From assembly GCF_004362145.1 (NCBI RefSeq), contig NZ_SNXC01000012.1, positions 248,001 through 312,000 of the forward strand: a DNA stretch of 64,000 nucleotides. The letters run 5' to 3'. Origin of the DNA: Marinomonas balearica (GTDB lineage Bacteria; Pseudomonadota; Gammaproteobacteria; Pseudomonadales; Marinomonadaceae). The notes beneath the pieces are model-generated. The model was given only the letters and a program-made list of their open reading frames with translations. It was not told the origin of the DNA and made no database searches. Shown here piece after piece: positions 58,410-64,000 of this stretch (position 1 is the first letter of the stretch; every line of letters begins with the position of its first letter). The translations under genes and the position numbers were made by a program.

Positions 58410-58695
58410 GGTGACTCCCCGGTAGGGTAATATTTATTTTTTTTATCGTGGATTAATGATCAAAAAAAACTCAGACGTAATGGTACTTGAAACACAATTA
58501 GGCTTCTAGAGAGTAGATCAATTAGTCGATTATCTTTTTGTAATTACGCACAGAAAAAACGCGTATTGGAACGTATTTTGTTACAAAATTTGAGGGGTAG
58601 CAGATCCTAAGCCGGTGTCCAATCAAAGGGAGACCAGTGGAATGCAGCCATATTGATCCTAGGCTGGATAATATTATTCAGTGAGACGTTGGGTG
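58410..58695. promoter_or_regulatory. 286-bp spacer upstream of the aminotransferase gene
   Basis: AT-rich 5' region of the aminotransferase gene and 3' flank of the small PA3496-like gene. I see no hairpin terminator, RNA gene or clear operator. Confidence 0.3.
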
Positions 58696-58884
58696 TTAAT
58701 CGTCCCAACCATCGGAAATCGCTTGATTTAGACGCTGTTCCTCTCGATAGTTTTCGATAGCGCGGCGTGCTTTGAGCATTCTCACGCTGTCTTCTTTTTG
58801 GTTTCGTTCGTTCTCTTCTTTTTTTAAACTGATGGATGCGTGGAGCAATTCAGTTTTAATTTCAGCTACTTCTATAGATGTCAT
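58696..58884 (-). CDS. Small conserved protein resembling the PA3496 family
   Basis: A 62-residue charged helical protein, started at ATG 58884 with GAGGT 8 bp upstream; a longer frame up to 59013 lacks any signal. The C-terminal half, ARRAIENYREEQRLNQAISDGWDD, has the RR-IE-Y-E-(RL)-L-D-WDD pattern of the PA3496 family, annotated in Pseudomonas as putative envelope integrity proteins. Function is unknown. It is divergent from uvrD. Confidence 0.6.
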   Translation of the reverse strand: MTSIEVAEIKTELLHASISLKKEENERNQKEDSVRMLKARRAIENYREEQRLNQAISDGWDD

Positions 58885-58977
58885 GAGTAATACCTCTAGA
58901 CTCTTTTGATGACAGATATGACGAATCACTGTCATCAGCCGTTGAAAAAAGTCAAAATAGATAGAAAGCAAGACTAC

Positions 58978-58993
58978 CTGTATATAAAAACCG
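58978..58993. promoter_or_regulatory. Possible LexA box before uvrD
   Basis: CTGT-ATATAAAA-ACCG lies about 60 bp upstream of uvrD and departs at one base from CTGT-N8-ACAG. The E. coli uvrD gene is SOS-regulated through a box beginning CTGTATATA, so a LexA site here is plausible. Confidence 0.45.
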
Positions 58994-59050
58994 CAAAATT
59001 GATCAAAAATCAACCATTTTGTGGCTTAATTTTAAAAATGGCGGAGCTCA

Positions 59051-61261
59051 ATGGACGTTTCTTTTATTCTCGATGCCCTTAACGATAAACAACGCGAGGC
59101 TGTTGCCGCGCCACTCCAAAATAGTTTGGTGTTGGCGGGTGCAGGCTCCGGTAAAACACGTGTACTTGTCCATCGAATCGCTTGGCTAATGCATGCCTAT
59201 GAGCTGTCGCCGTACAGCTTAATGGCCGTTACCTTTACCAACAAAGCCGCTCGTGAGATGCAAGCACGTATCGAACAGCTGGTTGGGCTGCCTCCTCAGG
59301 GTATGTGGGTGGGAACGTTCCACGGTCTAGCACACCGCCTGCTTAGAGCGCATTGGCGTGATGCTGGATTGAAAGAAAACTTCCAAATCATGGACAGCGA
59401 TGATCAGCTTCGTCTTGTTAAACGTATCATGCGTGAATTCAATATCGACGATACACGCTGGCCACCTAAACAAGTGACTTGGTTTATCAATGCCCAAAAA
59501 GACGAAGGCCGACGCGCTGCTCATGTACCCGACTCGCATGACCCATTCTCTCAGGGAATGCGCGAGCTTTATTACCATTATGAAGAAGCGTGTGAGCGCA
59601 ACGGTTTATTGGATTTTGGCGAACTATTGTTACGAGCGCATGAATTGATGCTCACCAATCCTGCCTTGCTAAAGCACTATCAACAGCGGTTCGTACATGT
59701 GCTTGTGGATGAGTTTCAGGATACTAATACCATTCAATACGCTTGGTTGCGTGTCATGGTGGGCGATACGGGCACAATTACGGCGGTGGGTGATGACGAC
59801 CAATCTATCTACGGTTGGCGCGGCGCTAAAATTGAGAACATTCAGAACTTCCCTAAGCATTTTAATGACGTTAAAACGATTCGCCTTGAGCAAAATTATC
59901 GTTCAACCGGACAGATACTCAAAGCGGCCAATGGATTGATCCAAAACAATGACGATCGCTTAGGTAAAGAGCTTTGGACGGACAGTGGCGATGGCGAACC
60001 TATTTCTCTTTACGCCGGATTCAATGAACAAGATGAAGCACGCTTTATTTTGGAAATTGTCAAAAAGTGGCGTGATGACGGAACGGCACTAAAAGACATG
60101 GCGATTCTGTATCGCTCAAATGCGCAATCGCGCGTGATCGAGGAATGTCTTGTTAGGGAACAGTTGCCTTATCGAATTTACGGTGGGCACAGATTCTATG
60201 ATCGGCTAGAGATCAAAAACGCACTGGCGTATGCAAGGTTGGCGGTCGATCCAAATGACGACGGTGCGATGGAGCGAGTGATCAACGTGCCACCGCGCGG
60301 CATTGGTGAACGCAGTATTGGTACGTTGCGTGAAATCGCCCGAGATCAAGGATGCTCTATGTGGCAAGCGGCTGAGCACATTGTGCAACATGGTGTGATG
60401 CCTGCTCGTGCTTCCAATGCGATAAAGAATTTTTTGTTACTGATTGATGGCATGGGCAATACCTTGATCCAGCCTGATCTTGGCTTGGGTGATGTGTTTG
60501 AACACATTATTCAGGAAGCGGGTTTGATTCCTCATCATGAGAAAGAGAAGGGCGAAAAAGGCGAAGCTCGCATTGAGAACTTAAAAGAATTGGTCAGCGC
60601 GGCCAGTGGCTTTAGCTGGTCGGAAGACGACGAGGAATTCAGTTCTCCGATGATGGCCTTTTTGGATAAGGCTGTGTTGGATGCGGGTGAAGCTCAGGCC
60701 GATGAGTATCAAGACTCTGTCCAGTTGATGACATTGCATTCCGCCAAAGGGTTGGAGTTCCCATTGGTCTTCCTAACGGGCGTAGAAGAAAACCTGTTTC
60801 CTTCAAAAATGTCGTTCGAGGAGCCGGGGCGTCTCGAAGAGGAGCGACGTCTTTGCTATGTTGGCATTACGCGGGCTATGGAGAAGCTCTATATCACTTA
60901 TGCGGAATCTCGCCGTCTGCACGGCAGCGAATCTTTCAATAGCCCTTCGCGCTTTATTCGTGAAATTCCTCCAGAGTGTATTGAAGAGGTGCGTTTGCGC
61001 TCGCAAGTCGCAAGGCCAATCTCTATGCAGCGTCCAAACTATCAAGGTACGTTGCAAAAGCAAAATCAAAGCGTGTTACAAGGCTATCAAGTGCCAGATA
61101 CCAACGTTTCAATGGGCGACCGAGTGAAGCATCCGGTTTTTGGTGAGGGTTTAGTTATTAACTACGAAGGGCAAGGGCCACAGGCCAGAGTTCAAGTGAA
61201 CTTCGATACCGAAGGCACTAAGTGGCTGGTGTTGTCTTTTGCTAAGTTAGAAGTGCTGTAA
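59051..61261 (+). CDS. uvrD: DNA helicase II UvrD
   Basis: Superfamily 1A 3'-5' helicase of nucleotide excision and mismatch repair. The 736 residues (E. coli 720) contain LNDKQREAVAAP, Walker A AGAGSGKTRVL, motif Ia TFTNKAAREM, DEFQDTN, the GDDDQSIYGWRGA motif III, LEQNYRST, LMTLHSAKGLEF and VGITRAM. The C-terminal tail VKHPVFGEGLVINYEGQGPQARVQVNF...KWLVLSFAKLE is the UvrD-specific Tudor-like domain that contacts RNA polymerase, which separates it from Rep. Confidence 0.96.
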   Translation: MDVSFILDALNDKQREAVAAPLQNSLVLAGAGSGKTRVLVHRIAWLMHAYELSPYSLMAVTFTNKAAREMQARIEQLVGLPPQGMWVGTFHGLAHRLLRAHWRDAGLKENFQIMDSDDQLRLVKRIMREFNIDDTRWPPKQVTWFINAQKDEGRRAAHVPDSHDPFSQGMRELYYHYEEACERNGLLDFGELLLRAHELMLTNPALLKHYQQRFVHVLVDEFQDTNTIQYAWLRVMVGDTGTITAVGDDDQSIYGWRGAKIENIQNFPKHFNDVKTIRLEQNYRSTGQILKAANGLIQNNDDRLGKELWTDSGDGEPISLYAGFNEQDEARFILEIVKKWRDDGTALKDMAILYRSNAQSRVIEECLVREQLPYRIYGGHRFYDRLEIKNALAYARLAVDPNDDGAMERVINVPPRGIGERSIGTLREIARDQGCSMWQAAEHIVQHGVMPARASNAIKNFLLLIDGMGNTLIQPDLGLGDVFEHIIQEAGLIPHHEKEKGEKGEARIENLKELVSAASGFSWSEDDEEFSSPMMAFLDKAVLDAGEAQADEYQDSVQLMTLHSAKGLEFPLVFLTGVEENLFPSKMSFEEPGRLEEERRLCYVGITRAMEKLYITYAESRRLHGSESFNSPSRFIREIPPECIEEVRLRSQVARPISMQRPNYQGTLQKQNQSVLQGYQVPDTNVSMGDRVKHPVFGEGLVINYEGQGPQARVQVNFDTEGTKWLVLSFAKLEVL

Positions 61262-61270
61262 CGTTTTAAC

Positions 61271-61315
61271 CTCGATTATTGGCGGCCTTTTCTCCAATGA
61301 TCGAGTGTTTTTCTT
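61271..61315 (+). terminator. Terminator after uvrD
   Basis: A 12-bp stem with one G-T pair (61271-61282 with 61294-61305) is followed by TGTTTTTCTTT, 10 bp after the uvrD stop. Confidence 0.8.
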
Positions 61316-61401
61316 TGACTGATAGATGGCTTTATTGGGTGTTTGTTCTGTGCGGTATTAGGAGCGGAATCAAGAACTGAATAAGGTAAGGAGTAAGTTC
61401 A

Positions 61402-62451
61402 ATGATCAACGTAGGATTAATTGGTTTTGGCCTCTCTGGTCGCGTATTTCATGCGCCTTTTATAGTCGCTGATGAAGGCATGGCGCTTTCTCTGGTTTTC
61501 AGCTCTCGAACGCAGGAAGTGCTTTCTGCCTATCCACAAGTAAAACTTGCCCGACATATCGACGATGTCCTCTTGTCCAAGGATTTGGATTTGATCGTGA
61601 TTACCAGTCCAAATGCGTTGCACTTTTCTCAAGCGAAAGCCGCATTAGAGGCGGGTAAACACGTATTATTGGAAAAGCCATCTGTCACAAAGCAAGAACA
61701 GATAGAAGGGTTAACTGCATTAGCAGAACAGAATAATTTGGTCTTTTGCGTGTATCAAAATCGTCGGTTCGACGGTGATTTTCTACGATTGAAAGCGTTG
61801 TTGCAGTCCAAACAGCTGGGTGAGCTTAAACAGCTCGAATCTCGATTTGACCGATTCCGCCCGAACGCTCGCATGCGCTGGCGCGAGCTGCCGGGGGAAG
61901 GCACAGGGATATTTTGGGATCTGGGGCCGCATTTGTTGGATCAAGCGCTGCATCTATTGGGAACACCAGATTGGATAAACGCCAGTATTGACAGATTGCG
62001 TGATGACAGCCAAACCCACGACAGTTTTGAATTAGAGCTGGGATATAAAGGACATCGCGTAAAGTTGGGTTCATCCCCGTTTGAGGCTGGGCGGGTTATG
62101 CGTTTCAACGCTCGATTTACGGGAGGGAGCTGGCAGTGTCATGGATTAGACCCACAAGAAGAAGCGCTTAGAAAAGGGCAATTGCCTAATGATTCTGAAT
62201 ACGCAAAGGCGGGAGTGGCACAGCACTTTGCTTTATTTCAGGCAACCCAGCATGATGTAGATCAGATAACAGAAACAAAAGAGCGTCCTAATTTTGGTGA
62301 CTACGGTGCGTTCTATAAGGCTCTTCGTCTCTCAATTCAAGGAGAAGGAGCAACACCTGTATCACACACAGAAGCGTGCGAACTGGTCTATGCGTTGAAT
62401 TTGGCGTTGGAATCCGATCGACTAGGGCAGCGTTTAGTTTGGTCGTATTAA
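61402..62451 (+). CDS. Gfo/Idh/MocA family oxidoreductase (YdgJ-like)
   Basis: A 349-residue NAD(P)-dependent oxidoreductase, similar in size to E. coli YdgJ (346). The Rossmann motif GLIGFGLSGRVFHAPF is at residues 5-20. It is followed by the family EKPS loop (HVLLEKPSVTKQEQ, about 90-103) and a second domain with FRPNARMRWRE and GTGIFWDLGPHLLDQAL, bearing the catalytic-type histidine. It probably acts on a sugar or polyol derivative; the exact substrate is unknown. GTAAGGAG precedes the ATG. Confidence 0.86.
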   Translation: MINVGLIGFGLSGRVFHAPFIVADEGMALSLVFSSRTQEVLSAYPQVKLARHIDDVLLSKDLDLIVITSPNALHFSQAKAALEAGKHVLLEKPSVTKQEQIEGLTALAEQNNLVFCVYQNRRFDGDFLRLKALLQSKQLGELKQLESRFDRFRPNARMRWRELPGEGTGIFWDLGPHLLDQALHLLGTPDWINASIDRLRDDSQTHDSFELELGYKGHRVKLGSSPFEAGRVMRFNARFTGGSWQCHGLDPQEEALRKGQLPNDSEYAKAGVAQHFALFQATQHDVDQITETKERPNFGDYGAFYKALRLSIQGEGATPVSHTEACELVYALNLALESDRLGQRLVWSY

Positions 62452-62717
62452 CGTCCTATTAGCTCACGTCTCAATCTGATGTGGCTGTTCAATAGTTGAA
62501 TTTTTGCTCAACCCTCTCTACTATGCCTACCCCGTTTTTCTGTTTGCAAAAACAGCTCGTACATCATGACTTAATCGAAAATAAAAACGTCAAAGCACTA
62601 AGTGAATGAAGAATACGAATAGGGTGTAATGAAAAGCGTTTGTTTTTGTTTACACCAATTTCGCGAAAACGAGTAATGCGGAAATTGAGTAACATTCGAT
62701 TAAATCTAAGGTATAAC

Positions 62718-63848
62718 ATGAAGAAAGTAATACAGTTAAGTAAGCTTGCTGCGGCGAGTTTGTTAGCCGTTGCGTTGACCGCGTGTGGTGGGTCTGGCGA
62801 TAAAGAAGCAACAAAAGAAGCTGCAAAAACGGCTCAGGTAGAGAAAAAACCTGAGGTGATTAAATGGAAGATGGTTACAACGTGGCCGAAGAACTTCCCT
62901 GCTTTGGGTACTGGAGCGGAATATCTTGTTAAGAATATTAATGAGATGTCTGGTGGACGTTTGCAAGTCAAAGTATATGCTGCAGGCGAGCTTGTGCCAC
63001 CATTAGAAGTGTTTGATGCAGTATCCCGTGGCACGGCAGAAATGGGTCACGCAGCGTCTTATTACTGGAAAGGTAAAGTGCCTGCATCTCAGTTCTTTGC
63101 TTCTATCCCATTTGGTTTGACGGCTCAGGAATTGAACTCTTGGATTTATCACGGCGGCGGTCTTGAGCTGTGGGAAGAGATTTACCAACCTTTTAATATC
63201 ATCCCGATGGCAGGCGGTAATACCGGTGTGCAAATGGGCGGTTGGTTTAACAAAGAAATCAACTCTGTGGCAGACCTTAAAGGCTTGAAAATGCGTATTC
63301 CTGGCTTAGGCGGTGAAGTGCTTAAGAAGGCGGGCGGTGTTCCTGTAAACTTGCCTGGCGGTGAGATTTTCACGTCATTACAAACAGGGGCTATCGATGC
63401 GACGGAATTTGTCGGTCCATACAATGATCTAGCGTTTGGTTTGTATAAGGCGGCAAAATACTATTACTACCCTGGCTGGCACGAGCCGGGTTCTGCAGTG
63501 GAAATCACGGTAAACAAAGACGCGTTTAATGCATTGCCTAAAGATTTGCAGGCCATTGTTCGCGCTGCTGCACGTCAAGCGAATGCAGACATGCTTGACG
63601 AGTTTACGGCTAAAAATAACGAAGCATTGCAGACTTTGATCAACGAGCATGGCGTTCAGCTGCGTGAATACCCTGCGGATGCGCTGGCGGAACTTCGTGA
63701 TGCGTCTGAAGTGGTAATGGAAGAATTAGCCGCAACGGATCCTGCAAGCCGCAAAGTTTACGATTCATTGAAAGCATTTAAAGACAAAGTATCGGCGTGG
63801 CACAATGTGTCGGAACGCGCTTATATCAATGCACGAGATGCGCAATAA
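62718..63848 (+). CDS. TRAP transporter substrate-binding protein, DctP/TakP type, as lipoprotein
   Basis: The ATG at 62718 gives 376 residues; the longer frame from 62640 precedes the signal sequence and is unlikely. The N-terminus is a lipoprotein signal (LLAVALTAC, lipobox cysteine at residue 23), followed by a Gly/Lys/Glu-rich linker. The body matches the TakP branch of DctP proteins, with MVTTWPKNFPALGTGAEYL, GGNTGVQMGGWFNKEIN and IDATEFVGPYND, so a 2-oxo acid or similar carboxylate is the likely ligand. The terminator after the gene shows that the membrane subunits are not co-transcribed with it. Confidence 0.85.
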   Translation: MKKVIQLSKLAAASLLAVALTACGGSGDKEATKEAAKTAQVEKKPEVIKWKMVTTWPKNFPALGTGAEYLVKNINEMSGGRLQVKVYAAGELVPPLEVFDAVSRGTAEMGHAASYYWKGKVPASQFFASIPFGLTAQELNSWIYHGGGLELWEEIYQPFNIIPMAGGNTGVQMGGWFNKEINSVADLKGLKMRIPGLGGEVLKKAGGVPVNLPGGEIFTSLQTGAIDATEFVGPYNDLAFGLYKAAKYYYYPGWHEPGSAVEITVNKDAFNALPKDLQAIVRAAARQANADMLDEFTAKNNEALQTLINEHGVQLREYPADALAELRDASEVVMEELAATDPASRKVYDSLKAFKDKVSAWHNVSERAYINARDAQ

Positions 63849-63881
63849 GTCCTATCTTATCGTTCATTAAATGAATGCTCT

Positions 63882-63917
63882 AAAAGCCTCAGAAAGAGAA
63901 TTTCTGGGGCTTTTTTG
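63882..63917 (+). terminator. Terminator after the TRAP binding-protein gene
   Basis: A 14-bp stem with one G-T pair (63882-63895 with 63901-63914) around GAGAA ends in six T. The last 80 bp of the window hold no gene. Confidence 0.88.
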
Positions 63918-64000
63918 TTTCTTCTGCTTGGGTGGTGTTTTGGTTTGTACTCTCAGATTGCAAGCCAGAGTTAAGAGAGCGTCTATTACGAAAACAACGG

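Overview
The window looks like the replication-origin region of a marine gammaproteobacterium, most likely an Oceanospirillales member close to Marinomonas. This rests on gene order (gyrB-recF-dnaN-dnaA, then rpmH-rnpA-yidC-mnmE, then mnmG-rsmG-parAB-atp) and on protein character. It is an inference from reading, not a database result.

1-7,754: core and metabolic genes. These are the end of trkA, then trkH, a YbaK-type deacylase, an LpxL-type acyltransferase facing gmhB, an MFS transporter, and a redox-sensing HxlR regulator divergent from its quinone reductase (qorR/qorB type). 7,776-14,028: gyrB, recF, dnaN and dnaA on the minus strand. 14,029-18,488: DnaA-box-containing spacer, rpmH, rnpA, yidC (no yidD between them) and mnmE. 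18,489-19,270: an AT-rich spacer dense in DnaA boxes, the best oriC candidate. 19,271-30,857: mnmG, rsmG, parA, parB and a complete F-type ATP synthase operon atpIBEFHAGDC with a clear sigma70 promoter and terminator. A second, diverged atpC follows at 31,087, then a TrmB-type regulator and tcdA (csdL).

33,215-45,511: a P2-type contractile tail locus with no capsid, terminase, portal or integrase, so most likely an R-type tailocin. It has a self-cleaving S24 repressor, a GH24 lysozyme, a zinc-ribbon protein, an opposite-strand holin pair, and then baseplate, fibre, sheath, tube, chaperone (with a programmed -1 frameshift site), tape measure, U, X and D genes. It lies exactly between tcdA/csdL and the convergent csdE-csdA pair, which are neighbours in E. 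coli.

47,199-50,561: a MocR-like regulator with a long acidic tail, followed by a class V aminotransferase/desulfurase-like gene. 50,562-56,400: a patchwork accessory region. It holds two attC-like integron recombination sites with minus-strand cassettes (brnT-brnA; a DUF3885 gene whose stop codon lies inside its attC; a truncated secreted-protein gene) and no integrase, so it resembles a CALIN. It also holds a diverged copy of the 3' end of the class V gene, a decayed copy of a dsbA-like gene, and two MITE-like repeats of about 119 bp flanking a three-gene Rieske oxygenase operon.

56,414-64,000: ordinary chromosome again, with a DsbA-family gene, an aromatic/aspartate aminotransferase, a small PA3496-like protein, uvrD with a possible LexA box, a Gfo/Idh/MocA oxidoreductase and a lipoprotein TRAP substrate-binding protein.
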